Shown here piece after piece: positions 22,741 to 31,636 of a DNA stretch of 64,000 nt. The translations under genes and the position numbers were made by a program. Source of the stretch: an uncultured Lentisphaerota bacterium (GTDB taxonomy: Bacteria; Verrucomicrobiota; Kiritimatiellia; CAIQIC01); the NCBI GenBank assembly GCA_903896925.1, contig CAITZM010000117.1, forward strand, positions 1-64,000, read 5' to 3'. Numbering within the stretch: the first letter of the stretch is position 1; each line of letters begins with the position of its first letter. The notes under the pieces were generated by a model. It saw only the letters and a list, made by a program, of their open reading frames with translations, was not told where the DNA came from and did not search any database.

Positions 22741-24869
22741 AAAATATCATCACCAACCTGGTCTTGCTGGCCCTCGCGCCCGCGCTTTCCCGCGCGGCGG
22801 TCACAAGCGAGTTCATCTTCGAGCAGGCGCCGTTTCCGAGTTGCCACGCCTCGACGATTGTGGAGGCACAGGACGGCGGCTTGGTCGCGGCGTGGTTTGG
22901 CGGGACGCGCGAAAGGCATCCCGATGTGGGCATCTGGCTCGCGCGCCGCGAAGGCAACAAATGGACGACGCCGGTCGAGGTGGCCAACGGCCTCCAGGCC
23001 GATGGCACCACGCGCCATCCCTGCTGGAACCCGGTGCTCTTCCAACCCAGGACCGGCGCGTTGCTGCTCTTCTACAAGGTGGGGCCGAGCCCGAGCCAGT
23101 GGTGGGGGCTGTTGCGCTCGTCCGACGACAGCGGCCGGACGTGGAGCGCCGCGCGCCGGTTGCCGGACGGCATCATCGGCCCGATCAAGAACAAGCCGGT
23201 ACAGCTCGCCAACGGCGACATCCTGTGCGGCGTGAGCACGGAAGAGCATGGCTGGCGGGTGCACTTCGAACGCAGCAGCGACGGTGGCCAGACCTGGTCG
23301 GCCACGGAGCCGGTCAACGACGGCAAAGCCATCGGCGCGATCCAGCCGAGCATCCTCTTCCATGGCGGCACAAAACTGGAGGCCGTGGGCCGCACCAAAC
23401 AAAGCCGCGTCTTTCAAAGCTGGTCGGAGGACAACGGCAAAACCTGGGGCCCGATGACGCTGTTGCCGGATGTGCCGAACCCCAATTCCGGCACCGATGC
23501 GCTCACGCTCCGGGATGGCCGGCAGCTGCTGATCTATAACCACACGCAGAAAGGCCGCTCGCCGCTGAACGTCGCCGTCTCCAGCGACGGGAAGAACTGG
23601 GCGAATGTGCTGGAGTTGGAGAACGAACCGAAGGCGGAGTTCAGCTATCCCGCCTGCATCCAGACCGGCGACGGCTTGGTCCACTTCGTCTACACCTGGA
23701 AGCGCCAGCGCATCAAGCATGTGGTCATCGATCCTGCGCAACTGGGCCGGCCCGCGCCCGCGCGCAGCCCGATCACCAACGGCGCCGAATGGAAGAAAGA
23801 CCGGCCGGTCGCCCTGCCGGGTGCGCTGAAGCCGAAGGTCGAGAGCGTGCTCATCTATCAGCCGGAAACGGAATGGACCTATTCACACCATCAGAGCCTG
23901 GCCTTTTTCAAGGGCCGCTTCTATGCGATCTGGTCCAACGGCCGCAAGGACGAGGATGCGCCCGGCCAGCGCGTGCTCATGGCTTCGTCGGCCGACGGCA
24001 AACAGTGGACCACGCCGCGCCCGCTCGTGGATTCGGTCAAGGATGACCGGGGCGTCGAGCGCGTGTTGACCGCGGCGGGCTTCCATCAGCACGACGGCAC
24101 CTTGGTCGCCTACTTTGGCAATTATGGTCCGAACAAGGAGACGGCGCACTTGCAGGCGGTCACGACGACCGACGGCGAGCATTGGAGTGCCGTGCGGGAG
24201 ATGGGCGCAGCGATCAATCCCAACCACGGACCCCAGGCGACCCAGAGCGGTCGGCTGATCATCAGTGGCAACATCTCGTTTCCGTGGAGCGATGATCCGA
24301 GTGGACTGGCCGGCTGGCATATGACGGGCATTTATCCGGCGAGCATGGCCGCGACGATCAAGGACGATCCGTCCTCCTTCTGGGAAGTGGCGAAGCAGCA
24401 GGGCTGGAAGACCGGCCTCTGCGAGGGCTCCTTCTATCAGACCGATGACGGCGTCCTGCACATGCTGCTCCGTAACGCCGCGAAGCAAAACACGCACCGC
24501 CTCTGGCTGGCCGAGAGCCGTGACAACGGCGTGAGCTGGTCGGAACCCATCGAGACCAACTTCAGCGACACGAACTCCAAGTTTCACTGCGGACGCCTGT
24601 CGGACGGGCGCTTCTACATCGTCAGCACGCCCATCGGCGGTGGGCGCACACCGCTGGTGCTCTCGCTCTCCCGCGACGGTGTGAAGTTCGACCAACATCT
24701 GATCTTGGGTGAAACCCATTATGAGCGCCGCAGTGCCGGTCAGTACAAGGGTGGCGAATACGGCTATCCCCATAGCCTTGTGCACGACGGCTATCTCCAC
24801 GTGATCGTCTCCCGCCAGAAGGAAGCCGTCGAAGTCCTGCGCGTCGCGCTCTCCGATCTGAAGCGGTGA
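22737..24869 (+). CDS. Secreted sialidase-fold protein with two BNR propeller segments
   Basis: 710 residues with a signal peptide (MKNIITNLVLLALAPALSRA). Asp boxes are numerous: SSDDSGRTW, SSDGGQTW, SEDNGKTW in the first half (about 20-340) and SADGKQW, TTDGEHW, SRDNGVSW in the second (about 370-705), suggesting two propellers. The first half closely resembles the exo-alpha-sialidase group that carries the SCHASTI motif and an AWFGGTRE block. True neuraminidases need an arginine triad and a Tyr/Glu pair, which cannot be verified by eye. It overlaps the preceding oxidoreductase stop by four bases and is the last clear gene of the secreted cluster. Confidence 0.78.
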   Translation: MKNIITNLVLLALAPALSRAAVTSEFIFEQAPFPSCHASTIVEAQDGGLVAAWFGGTRERHPDVGIWLARREGNKWTTPVEVANGLQADGTTRHPCWNPVLFQPRTGALLLFYKVGPSPSQWWGLLRSSDDSGRTWSAARRLPDGIIGPIKNKPVQLANGDILCGVSTEEHGWRVHFERSSDGGQTWSATEPVNDGKAIGAIQPSILFHGGTKLEAVGRTKQSRVFQSWSEDNGKTWGPMTLLPDVPNPNSGTDALTLRDGRQLLIYNHTQKGRSPLNVAVSSDGKNWANVLELENEPKAEFSYPACIQTGDGLVHFVYTWKRQRIKHVVIDPAQLGRPAPARSPITNGAEWKKDRPVALPGALKPKVESVLIYQPETEWTYSHHQSLAFFKGRFYAIWSNGRKDEDAPGQRVLMASSADGKQWTTPRPLVDSVKDDRGVERVLTAAGFHQHDGTLVAYFGNYGPNKETAHLQAVTTTDGEHWSAVREMGAAINPNHGPQATQSGRLIISGNISFPWSDDPSGLAGWHMTGIYPASMAATIKDDPSSFWEVAKQQGWKTGLCEGSFYQTDDGVLHMLLRNAAKQNTHRLWLAESRDNGVSWSEPIETNFSDTNSKFHCGRLSDGRFYIVSTPIGGGRTPLVLSLSRDGVKFDQHLILGETHYERRSAGQYKGGEYGYPHSLVHDGYLHVIVSRQKEAVEVLRVALSDLKR

Positions 24870-24935
24870 GGAACCCGAAGCAGCAGTCCCCGTCCTGTCG
24901 TTCCATGCTGTCCCCGGATGTTAAAGGAATGGCGT

Positions 24936-25130
24936 ATGAATCGATTGAACCGCAGAGACGCGCTCAAGGGGCCGGCGGGCGTCGCCGCGGCGCTGCGGGC
25001 GGCGCGCGCGGGCCGGAAGACGCTGCTGGTCGAACGCTACCTCCGGTATGGCTGCCGCGTGCCGCGTCATGTGAACGGTCTGCCGGTATTTTCCGGGGCC
25101 GAGTTGCATTTAGTCGCTTTGCCCGTATAG
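24936..25130 (+). pseudogene. N-terminal remnant of an FAD-dependent oxidoreductase
   Basis: A 64-codon frame reads MNRLNRRDALKG, then a shortened AALRAARAGRKTLLVERYLRYG. That joins a Tat-like N-terminus to the second half of a Rossmann FAD motif as seen in the gene at 21385, with the GxGxxG loop itself deleted. After about 40 residues similarity ends and the frame stops. It looks like a decayed oxidoreductase gene, rather than a functional small protein. The promoter of the first small-RNA candidate overlaps its 3' end. Confidence 0.6.
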
Positions 25131-25131
25131 T
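25104..25131 (+). promoter_or_regulatory. Promoter of small-RNA candidate A
   Basis: TTGCAT (25104-25109), 16-bp spacer, TATAGT (25126-25131). The predicted start, 6-7 bp later, coincides with the first base of the hairpin at 25137. Confidence 0.6.
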
Positions 25132-25136
25132 CTCGC

Positions 25137-25200
25137 AGGACGCGGCTTGTCCCCCGTGTGATCGCCCCCCTCGGTCACATTTACAAGCCGCGTCCTTTTT
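25137..25200 (+). ncRNA. Structured small-RNA candidate A
   Basis: About 64 nt. A perfect 14-bp outer stem (AGGACGCGGCTTGT at 25137-25150 with 25183-25196) encloses a 5/2 internal loop, a 9-bp inner stem with two G-T wobbles (25156-25164 with 25172-25180) and a C-rich heptaloop. A TTTT tract begins directly after the outer stem. It is preceded at the right distance by a sigma70-type promoter and has a paralogue 150 bp downstream. It could be a free sRNA ending at its own terminator or a terminator-like attenuator. Confidence 0.55.
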
Positions 25201-25251
25201 GCTTGCGTGGCAGGCATGCAGCCAAAAACGGGTCGGCCGTCCAGCGCAGGC

Positions 25252-25281
25252 TTGCCTCCGGGTGGGGGTTGTTCGTATAAA
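25252..25281 (+). promoter_or_regulatory. Promoter of small-RNA candidate B
   Basis: TTGCCT (25252-25257), 18-bp spacer, TATAAA (25276-25281). The predicted start coincides with the first GGG of hairpin B at 25288, the same geometry as in candidate A. Confidence 0.5.
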
Positions 25282-25287
25282 ACGCGC

Positions 25288-25356
25288 GGGACGCTGCTTG
25301 TACTCCTATGGGGTTCCTCACCCCTACCTCCTTGTCGAGCAGCGTCCCACTTTTTT
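25288..25356 (+). ncRNA. Structured small-RNA candidate B, paralogue of A
   Basis: About 69 nt. A 13-bp outer stem (25288-25300 with 25336-25348, one G-T) encloses an inner stem GGGGT/ACCCC (25310-25314 with 25320-25324, extendable by a bulge) with a TCCTC loop; TTTTTT follows at 25351-25356. The left arm matches A at 12 of 13 positions, but a G-C pair in A is a T-A pair here, so both partners changed together. The 3' internal loop contains ACCTCCTT, complementary to Shine-Dalgarno sequences. The MFS start lies 220 bp downstream. Confidence 0.55.
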
Positions 25357-25576
25357 CTTGGGCCGGCCGGGGCGGGGCTTCTCCATGGGCGCCACCTGCG
25401 CCGCGCCGCCCGCGCGGTGCGCCAGCCCTCTGGCCCGAGGTTGTCGGCCCGCTCCCAAGCGGGCGTTCCCTGCGATCGCCTGGGCCGTGGCGTCAGCCTT
25501 CTGCGCGCGCGGCGGAAATAAAGCTGGCGCACCGCGGCGCGGGCCGCTATTTTCCACCGATCAAACGGGCGGACAT

Positions 25577-27208
25577 ATGAACGAAAATACGACGGCGAAG
25601 GCGGACGGCGTAATGACCAGCTACCGGTGGACCATCTGCGCACTGCTGTTCTTTGCGACCACCATCAACTACATCGACCGGCAGATCCTCTCGCTCATCA
25701 AGGAATTCCTCGATGTGCAGTTCGGCTGGAGCAAGGCGCAGTTCGGCCTGGTGAACTCGATGTTCCAAGGCGCCTACGGTATCGGCCTGCTGTGGTTCGG
25801 CTGGTACGTGGACCGCAAGGGCGTGCGCGCGGGCTACACGCTCTCGATGATCGGCTGGAGCCTGGCGGCGATGGCGCACGCGTTCGTCAACTGGATGCCC
25901 GTGGGGCAGGGGATGCAGTTGTGCGGCACGGCGGTGAGCTACACGGCGATGGCCGTCGGCGCCTTCGGTTTCTGCCGTATCCTGCTCGGACTGGCGGAAG
26001 CGGGCAATTTCCCGGCGGCGATCAAGGGGACGGCGCAGTGGTTCCCGAAGCGCGAACGCGCCTTCGCCACGAGCATCTTCAACTCGGGCACGAATGTCGG
26101 CGCGATCATCGCGCCGGCGGTGGTGCCTTTCCTGGCCTTCCACTACGGCTGGCCGATGCCCTTCCTCCTCGCCGGCGTCGCGGGCTTCATCTGGCTGTTT
26201 TTCTGGCTGCCGATGTACAAGTCGCCGGACGTGCATCCGGGTTGCAACAAGGCGGAGTACGCGCACATCCTCAGCGACAACGATGAAGGCTCGGCCAAGA
26301 AGGTGAGCTGGCTGAGCCTGCTCAAATATCCGCAGACCTGGTCCTTCATCTCCGCCAAGTTCCTGACCGACCCGGTGTGGTGGTTCTTCCTTATCTGGCT
26401 GCCGGACTTCTTTAACGAGACGCTGCTGCTCAACATCAAGAAGAGCTGGGTGCACCTCGTGACCATTTACACGATCATCACGGTCCTGAGCATCTTCGGC
26501 GGCTGGATCACCGGCCACCTGAACAAGATCGGCTGGTCGGTGACGCGGGCGCGCAAGACGGGCATGATCATCTTCGCCCTCTGCGTGGTGCCGGTGATGT
26601 TCGCGACGAAGTTCGGGAAGTTCGACGTGAGCACGGGCTTCTTCGAGCGGCTCAAGACGGCCACCTACCTGGTCGAGCAGACGAGCGTGGTGGACGGCAA
26701 GACGGTCAAGGCCAAGGTGGCACAGCCGGTGCCGGCCGAGGTCGGCACGGCGCTGGCGGCCCTGCAGGGGCAGAGCTACCGCACGGCGGAGGAATTCATC
26801 AAGGCGGCGGGCGGGGTCATCACGGTCGAAAAGGCCACGCAGATGAAGCAGGCGCTGGCCGACGCGGCGCGGGACAACGGCCTGTTCTGGTTTGCGATCC
26901 TGCTGATCAGCCTCGCCGGTTCGGCGCACCAGGCGTGGTCTGCGAACCTCTATACGACGGTGTCCGACATGTTTCCGAAGAAGGCGGTGGCCTCGGTCAT
27001 CGGCATCGGCGGCATGGCGGGCTCGATGGGCGGGATGATCTTCCCGCTCCTCACCGGTGTGCTGCTGGACCACTTTAAGGCCGCCGGCAGCGTGACCGCG
27101 GGCTACGCGGTCCTCTTCGGGATCTGCGCGTTCGCCTATCTGGTCTCGTTCGCCGTCCACCACCTGCTGGCGCCGCGCTTCGAGCCCATCAATCTTGACG
27201 AGACATAA
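25577..27208 (+). CDS. MFS transporter, ACS (anion:cation symporter) type, with enlarged loop
   Basis: 543 residues from ATG 25577. The first helices carry the ACS/hexuronate transporter pattern ([12 protein letters not shown], then [22 protein letters not shown]). About 11-12 membrane segments are recognisable. Family members import hexuronates, aldonates or similar anions with protons. An unusual hydrophilic insert of about 85 residues (roughly 355-440, between KFGKFDVS and DNGLFWFA) enlarges one loop in the C-terminal half; most bacterial relatives are about 430 residues. The rhamnose isomerase starts 23 bp downstream, so the two are probably co-transcribed and a sugar (acid) substrate is likely. 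The 220-bp upstream gap has no gene. Confidence 0.8.
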   Translation: MNENTTAKADGVMTSYRWTICALLFFATTINYIDRQILSLIKEFLDVQFGWSKAQFGLVNSMFQGAYGIGLLWFGWYVDRKGVRAGYTLSMIGWSLAAMAHAFVNWMPVGQGMQLCGTAVSYTAMAVGAFGFCRILLGLAEAGNFPAAIKGTAQWFPKRERAFATSIFNSGTNVGAIIAPAVVPFLAFHYGWPMPFLLAGVAGFIWLFFWLPMYKSPDVHPGCNKAEYAHILSDNDEGSAKKVSWLSLLKYPQTWSFISAKFLTDPVWWFFLIWLPDFFNETLLLNIKKSWVHLVTIYTIITVLSIFGGWITGHLNKIGWSVTRARKTGMIIFALCVVPVMFATKFGKFDVSTGFFERLKTATYLVEQTSVVDGKTVKAKVAQPVPAEVGTALAALQGQSYRTAEEFIKAAGGVITVEKATQMKQALADAARDNGLFWFAILLISLAGSAHQAWSANLYTTVSDMFPKKAVASVIGIGGMAGSMGGMIFPLLTGVLLDHFKAAGSVTAGYAVLFGICAFAYLVSFAVHHLLAPRFEPINLDET

Positions 27209-27231
27209 CCAACCCCGAAAAGGAGACCGCA

Positions 27232-28515
27232 ATGGCCAAGAGCAAGACCGTGGAGCAAGCCTATAAACTCGCGCGTGCCCAATATGCCGCGATCGGTGTG
27301 GACACCGATGCGGCGCTGGCGAAATTGCGCGGCGTGCCGATCTCGCTGCACTGCTGGCAGGGCGATGACGTCGGCGGGTTCGAAAAGTTCGGCACCGAAC
27401 TGGGCGGCGGTCTGGCCGCGACCGGCAACTATCCCGGCAAGGCCCGCACGCCGGCCGAGCTGCGCGCCGACGCGGAGCAGGCGTTCGCCCTGATCCCCGG
27501 CAAGCACCGCTTCAATCTCCACGCCTTCTACGGCGAGTTCGGCGGCAAGCCGGTGGACCGCAATGAAATCGGTCCGGAGCATTTCGCGGGCTGGATCGAC
27601 TGGGCGAAGAAGCTCGGCATCGGCCTCGATTTCAACCCGACCTTCTTCTCGCACCCGAAAGCCGCCAGCAACTTCACGCTCTCCAACGCCGACGAAGGCA
27701 TCCGCGGGTTCTGGGTCGAGCACGGCATCGCCTGCCGCAAGATCGCGGCGGCGATGGGCAAGGCGCTCGACAACACCTGCGTGACGAACGTCTGGATCCC
27801 TGACGGCATGAAGGACACGCCCATTGACCGCGTCGGCCCGCGCGAGCGCCTGACCCAGTCGCTGGACGCGATGTTCAAGGTGAAGGTGAACCCGGCAAAG
27901 GGCAAGAAGCCCTACACCCTCGACTCCGTGGAAGGCAAGCTCTTCGGCATCGGCTGCGAAAGCTACACGGTCGGCTCGCACGAGTACTACCTGGGCTACG
28001 CGGTGGCGAAGAAGACGCTCTTCACGCTCGACACCGGCCACTATCACCCGACCGAGACGATCACCGACAAAATCAGCAGCGTGTTCCAGTTCATGCCGGA
28101 GATCCTCCTGCACGTCAGCCGCGGCGTCCGTTGGGACAGCGACCACGTAGTCGTGCTGAGCAACGAGCTGGAAGAGATCGGGCAGGAGCTCGTGCGCGGC
28201 GACTTCCTCGAGCGCACGCACATCGGCCTGGACTATTTCGACGCCAGCATCAACCGCGTCGCCGCTTGGGTCATCGGCACGCGCAACATGCTCAAGTCGC
28301 TGCTCAAGGCGCTGGTCGAGCCGACGCAGACGCTGCGCACGGCGGAGAACGGCGGCGACTACACGACGCGGCTCGCGCTGCTCGAGGAATGCCGCACGCT
28401 GCCGCTGGGCGCGCTGTGGGATTTCTACTGCGAACAGCAGGGCGTGCCGGTGGGCGCGGAATGGCTCCTCGCCGTCAAGAAGTACGAGCAGGGCGTGCTC
28501 GCCACGCGGAAATAA
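27232..28515 (+). CDS. rhaA: L-rhamnose isomerase
   Basis: 427 residues, close to the 419 of E. coli RhaA. A strong AAGGAGA site precedes ATG 27232. Conserved blocks include [51 protein letters not shown], the metal-binding GHYHPTETI and RWDSDHVV. The enzyme interconverts L-rhamnose and L-rhamnulose in the cytoplasm using divalent metal. It sits between an MFS transporter and rhaT (9-bp gap), forming an uptake/isomerisation operon. No rhaB (kinase) or rhaD (aldolase) is present in the window, so they must lie elsewhere or be replaced. Related isomerases also act on other sugars, but identity here is strong. Confidence 0.93.
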   Translation: MAKSKTVEQAYKLARAQYAAIGVDTDAALAKLRGVPISLHCWQGDDVGGFEKFGTELGGGLAATGNYPGKARTPAELRADAEQAFALIPGKHRFNLHAFYGEFGGKPVDRNEIGPEHFAGWIDWAKKLGIGLDFNPTFFSHPKAASNFTLSNADEGIRGFWVEHGIACRKIAAAMGKALDNTCVTNVWIPDGMKDTPIDRVGPRERLTQSLDAMFKVKVNPAKGKKPYTLDSVEGKLFGIGCESYTVGSHEYYLGYAVAKKTLFTLDTGHYHPTETITDKISSVFQFMPEILLHVSRGVRWDSDHVVVLSNELEEIGQELVRGDFLERTHIGLDYFDASINRVAAWVIGTRNMLKSLLKALVEPTQTLRTAENGGDYTTRLALLEECRTLPLGALWDFYCEQQGVPVGAEWLLAVKKYEQGVLATRK

Positions 28516-28524
28516 GGGAGACCC

Positions 28525-29619
28525 ATGGATCCATCGACAGCAACCAACCCGATGTTGGGCGTGGTGATCTTCACGCTCGGCGGACTGGCGGGGGCGGTGT
28601 TCTACCTGCCCTTCAAGAAGGTGAAGGACTGGGCGTGGGAGAGCTACTGGATGATCTACGCCCTCTTCGGGCTGCTCATCGTGCCGCTCGCGCTGGCGTT
28701 CACCACCTCGCCCAACCTGGTCGCGGTGCTCAAGGCGGCGCCCGGCAACGAGCTGCTCAAGTGCTACCTCTGCGGCGCCGCGTGGGGCGTCGGCGGGCTG
28801 ACGTGGGGCCTGATGATCCGCTTCCTCGGCGTCGGCCTCGGGCTGGCGCTGGGCTGCGGGCTCTGCTCCGCCACCGGCACGCTGATCCCGCCGATCGTCT
28901 CGGGGAACCTCGCCTCGCTCACCGGCAGCCCGGCGGCCAACGCCTCGCTGCTCGGCGTGTTCGTCTCGCTGGCGGGCATCGTCCTGGTCGGCATGGCGGG
29001 CATGTCGAAGGAAAAGGAGATGTCGGAAGAGGTGAAGAAGAAGGCGGTCGCGGAATACAGCTTCAAGAAGGGCATTCTCGCGGCCTCGTTCTCCGGCATC
29101 ATGAGCGCCGGCATGAGCTTCGGCCTGCAGGGCGGACCGAACATCCAGAAGCTCGCGGAGACCACCGCGCCGGTCACCTCGCACACCTGGAGCGGGATGC
29201 CGGTGCTCGTCGTCGTGCTGCTCGGCGGCCTGACGGTCAACGCGCTCTGGTGCCTGTTCCTGAACGTGAAGAACAAGACCTTGGGCGACTATGCCAAGAG
29301 CAGCGCCCCGCTGCTGGGCAACATCGTCTTTGCCGGTCTCGCGGGCGCCATCTGGTGCTCGCAGTTCATCTGCTTCAAGACCGGCGAGCCGGCGATGGGC
29401 CCGACCGCCTACGTCGGCTGGGCGCTGCTGATGGCCGCCGCGATCCTCTTCAGCTCGCTGCTTGGCATCGCGCTGGGCGAGTGGAAGGGCACCAGCGGTC
29501 GCACGCGCGGGTTGCTCGCGCTGGGCCTCGTGCTGCTGCTCGGCTCCGCGGTCATCGCGGGCGTCAGCGGCAAGCTCGCGCAGGCCAAGCCCGCGGCGGC
29601 TGTTGAAAAGACAAGCTGA
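28525..29619 (+). CDS. rhaT: L-rhamnose:proton symporter
   Basis: 364 residues with ten predicted membrane segments, matching RhaT (E. coli 344). Landmarks: LGVVIFTLGGLAGAVFYLPFKKVKDWAWE at the N-terminus, AAWGVGGLTWGLMIRFLGVGLG and LCSATGTLIPPI in the middle. It brings L-rhamnose (and in E. coli L-lyxose) into the cell with a proton. It follows rhaA by 9 bp. Having both this symporter and an MFS carrier upstream suggests two related substrates or two affinities. Confidence 0.92.
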   Translation: MDPSTATNPMLGVVIFTLGGLAGAVFYLPFKKVKDWAWESYWMIYALFGLLIVPLALAFTTSPNLVAVLKAAPGNELLKCYLCGAAWGVGGLTWGLMIRFLGVGLGLALGCGLCSATGTLIPPIVSGNLASLTGSPAANASLLGVFVSLAGIVLVGMAGMSKEKEMSEEVKKKAVAEYSFKKGILAASFSGIMSAGMSFGLQGGPNIQKLAETTAPVTSHTWSGMPVLVVVLLGGLTVNALWCLFLNVKNKTLGDYAKSSAPLLGNIVFAGLAGAIWCSQFICFKTGEPAMGPTAYVGWALLMAAAILFSSLLGIALGEWKGTSGRTRGLLALGLVLLLGSAVIAGVSGKLAQAKPAAAVEKTS

Positions 29620-30085
29620 CGGGTGGTGAGTTGTGGTGTCGCAGGCCGTCCCACCCGGGACGGCCTGCGCTGTTTGGGGCGAAATTCGGCGTGCAATTCT
29701 TTCCGGGCCTTGGAACAATGCCCGCGCTGCTTTTCCAATCCCGCCCAGGCGGGCAGGTGCCGGACGTAGCCGCGTTTGTCAAAACGCGGCCGCCTTGCCC
29801 CCACGACACGAACCAACTCAACAGCCTCAAGCGAACGTCGCGCAACTTCGTGGGCTTGAACAGGGTCTTGTTCGGTGTGAGTCCGGATGCTCCGCATGCT
29901 CACGAATGCGGCTACGGAAACGCGTCCGCAGCGCCTCGCCGAGCATCCGCGATGTGCGGTGCTGGTTCCAGGCCTTTGAAATTCGGCGTGCAATTCTTAC
30001 CGGGCCTTGGAACAATGCCCGCGCTGCTTTTCCAATCCCGCCCAGGCGGGCAAGCCTTGGATGGCGCAACGAAAAGGTGATCAGT
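29620..30085. repeat. Intergenic region with duplicated 75-bp element
   Basis: The segments 29681-29755 and 29978-30052 are almost identical. Each has a GAAATTCGGCGTGCAATTCTT start, a GGCCTTGGAACAATGCCC middle and a CCCGCCCAGGCGGG palindrome end. Between them lies a CCGCGTTTGTCAAAACGCGG palindrome (about 29769-29788) and no gene. AAGGTGA at 30075 serves the flavodoxin-like gene. Confidence 0.75.
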
Positions 30086-30658
30086 ATGAAAGTTTTGGCT
30101 TTTAACGGCAGTCCACGCAAGGATGGAAATACCGTCCGTTTGATCCGGCAGGTTTTCAGCGCGCTGGAGCAGGAGGGGATCGAGACGGAACTGGTGCAGG
30201 TCGGCGGTCATCTGCTCCACGGCTGCAAGGCGTGCTATCAATGCCGCAAGCTGCAGAACGGGAAATGTTCGCAGGACGACGATCCGGTCAACGGCTGGAT
30301 CGCGCAGATGCAGGCGGCCGACGGCCTCATCCTGGCCTCGCCGACCTATTTCGCCGACGTCACGCCGGAGTTGAAGGCGCTGATGGACCGCGCCGGTTTC
30401 ACGCTGCGCGGCGATACGAACCGCCTGGCCCGCAAGGTCGGCGCCGCCGTGGTCGCCGTCCGGCGCGCCGGCGGCATCCATGTCTTCGACAGCATCAACC
30501 ACTTCTTCCTGATCAACGAGATGCTGGTGCCCGGTTCCAGCTATTGGAACATCGGCTATGGCCGGGACAAGGGCGAAGTCGAGCAGGACGAGGAGGCCAT
30601 GCGGACCATGACCACCTTGGGCGCCAACATGGCGTGGCTGCTCAAGAAGACGCGCTGA
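30086..30658 (+). CDS. NADPH-dependent FMN reductase / flavodoxin-fold protein
   Basis: 190 residues. ATG 30086 has AAGGTGA eight bases upstream; longer in-frame starts run through the repeats. The FMN phosphate loop is FNGSPRKDGNT (about 5-15), and a C-x2-C-x2-C... cluster (HGCKACYQCRKLQNGKC, about 48-64) follows, as in iron-sulfur flavoprotein-like or multimeric NADPH:FMN reductases. The later segment SPTYFADVTPELKALMDRAG is typical of the family. It probably passes electrons from NAD(P)H to an acceptor via FMN. The next gene encodes a nitroreductase, so both could act in reductive detoxification; that is inference. Confidence 0.82.
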   Translation: MKVLAFNGSPRKDGNTVRLIRQVFSALEQEGIETELVQVGGHLLHGCKACYQCRKLQNGKCSQDDDPVNGWIAQMQAADGLILASPTYFADVTPELKALMDRAGFTLRGDTNRLARKVGAAVVAVRRAGGIHVFDSINHFFLINEMLVPGSSYWNIGYGRDKGEVEQDEEAMRTMTTLGANMAWLLKKTR

Positions 30659-30720
30659 TGACTTTGAGTGCCGCCTATGGGCACGCAGACTGCAACGCAA
30701 CGATAGAAGACCGCACTTTA

Positions 30721-30773
30721 TGATGTAGGCCGGGTCACCCGCCTGAGGCGGGCAAGCCGATCCGGCGGAGAAC
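30721..30773. repeat. GTAG-headed REP (CCGCCTGAGGCGG type)
   Basis: A TGTAGGCCGGGTCACCC head followed by a GCCTGAGGC hairpin and GGCAAGCCG. The same unit recurs at about 50293-50337 between the methyltransferase and epimerase genes. Confidence 0.6.
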
Positions 30774-30791
30774 AGAAGAAAGGATTCGATC

Positions 30792-31433
30792 ATGCAGACG
30801 ACGATCAAAATGCTGGCGGGTGTGCTTCTGATGGCGTCGGGTTTGGCGATGGCTCAGGACCTGGCCGATGTGGCGTTGCCGGCGCCGAAGATGGAGGGGG
30901 GCAAGCCGCTGCTGCAACTGTTGAAGGAGCGCAAATCCACGCGCGAGTTCGCGCCGCAGGCGCTCTCGCCGCAGCAGCTCTCCGATCTGCTGTGGGCGGC
31001 GCACGGCGTCAACCGCGCCGACGGCAAACGCACCGCACCATCGGCCAAGGACTGGCAGGAGATCGAGATCTATGTCCTCACCCCCGAGGGCGCCTGGCTC
31101 CACGATGTCAAGGCGAACTGCCTCAAGGCCGTGGCCAAGGGCGATTTCCGCAAGCTGACCGGCAAGCAGGATTTCGTCGCTCTCGTGCCGCTGGACCTGG
31201 TGTATGTGGCGGACACGACGAAGATGAAGAAAGCCACGCCGGAGGAGCAGACGTTCTATGCCGCGACCGACACCGGCTTTGTCGGACAGAACGTCTATCT
31301 TTTCTGCGCCTCGGAAGGCCTCGCCACGGTCGTGCGCATGCCGAACGACAAGCCCGCCCTGGCCGCCGCCCTGAAGCTGCCCGAGACCTCGAAAATCACC
31401 CTCGCCCAGACCGTCGGGCTGCCGAAGAAATAA
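30792..31433 (+). CDS. Exported nitroreductase-family protein (SagB-like)
   Basis: 213 residues with a signal peptide (MLAGVLLMASGLAMAQD region). The body shows a nitroreductase fold: LLQLLKERKSTREFAPQALSPQQLSDLLWAAHGVNR (FMN phosphate-binding Arg/Ser region, about 42-77), APSAKDWQ, and a GQNVYLFCASEGLATVVR block (about 166-183). Members bind FMN and reduce diverse substrates. Exported forms are common in anaerobic Bacteroidetes and PVC genomes and have no assigned substrate. The gene follows the flavodoxin-type reductase after a 133-bp gap containing a REP element. Confidence 0.82.
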   Translation: MQTTIKMLAGVLLMASGLAMAQDLADVALPAPKMEGGKPLLQLLKERKSTREFAPQALSPQQLSDLLWAAHGVNRADGKRTAPSAKDWQEIEIYVLTPEGAWLHDVKANCLKAVAKGDFRKLTGKQDFVALVPLDLVYVADTTKMKKATPEEQTFYAATDTGFVGQNVYLFCASEGLATVVRMPNDKPALAAALKLPETSKITLAQTVGLPKK

Positions 31434-31446
31434 TTCGTATTACGCA

Positions 31447-31557
31447 GTGCTGCATCGCATCGCCTTCATCATAGACACCATCATCAGCGGAGTCGGTTGC
31501 GTCCTGGTCAGCCTGTATGTGCTGGGACAGGTGAAGGGCACAGACCCATCCGCTTGA
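31447..31557 (+). CDS. Possible 36-residue hydrophobic peptide
   Basis: From GTG 31447 a frame reads VLHRIAFIIDTIISG and continues with VGCVLVSLYVLGQ before a short polar tail and TGA. It would form a single membrane helix. No convincing ribosome site is seen and I recognise no family. It may be a chance frame. Confidence 0.15.
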   Translation: MLHRIAFIIDTIISGVGCVLVSLYVLGQVKGTDPSA

Positions 31558-31600
31558 AGGCAGCCGGCTATGCGCAAGCCCATCAGGCCCATGGCTGCTG

Positions 31601-31629
31601 TTGACACTTCAGTAATGTTAGACTAGAAT
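31601..31629 (+). promoter_or_regulatory. Consensus sigma70 promoter of the toxin-antitoxin operon
   Basis: TTGACA (31601-31606), 17-bp spacer, TAGAAT (31624-31629). The expected start is at 31636-31637, which is the antitoxin ATG, so the mRNA would be leaderless. Confidence 0.7.
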
Positions 31630-31636
31630 GTTTCAC

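Noticed and set aside
25201-27208. N-terminal extension of the MFS gene from 24866
   Set aside because: Runs through the structured RNA region; the family N-terminus begins shortly after ATG 25577.
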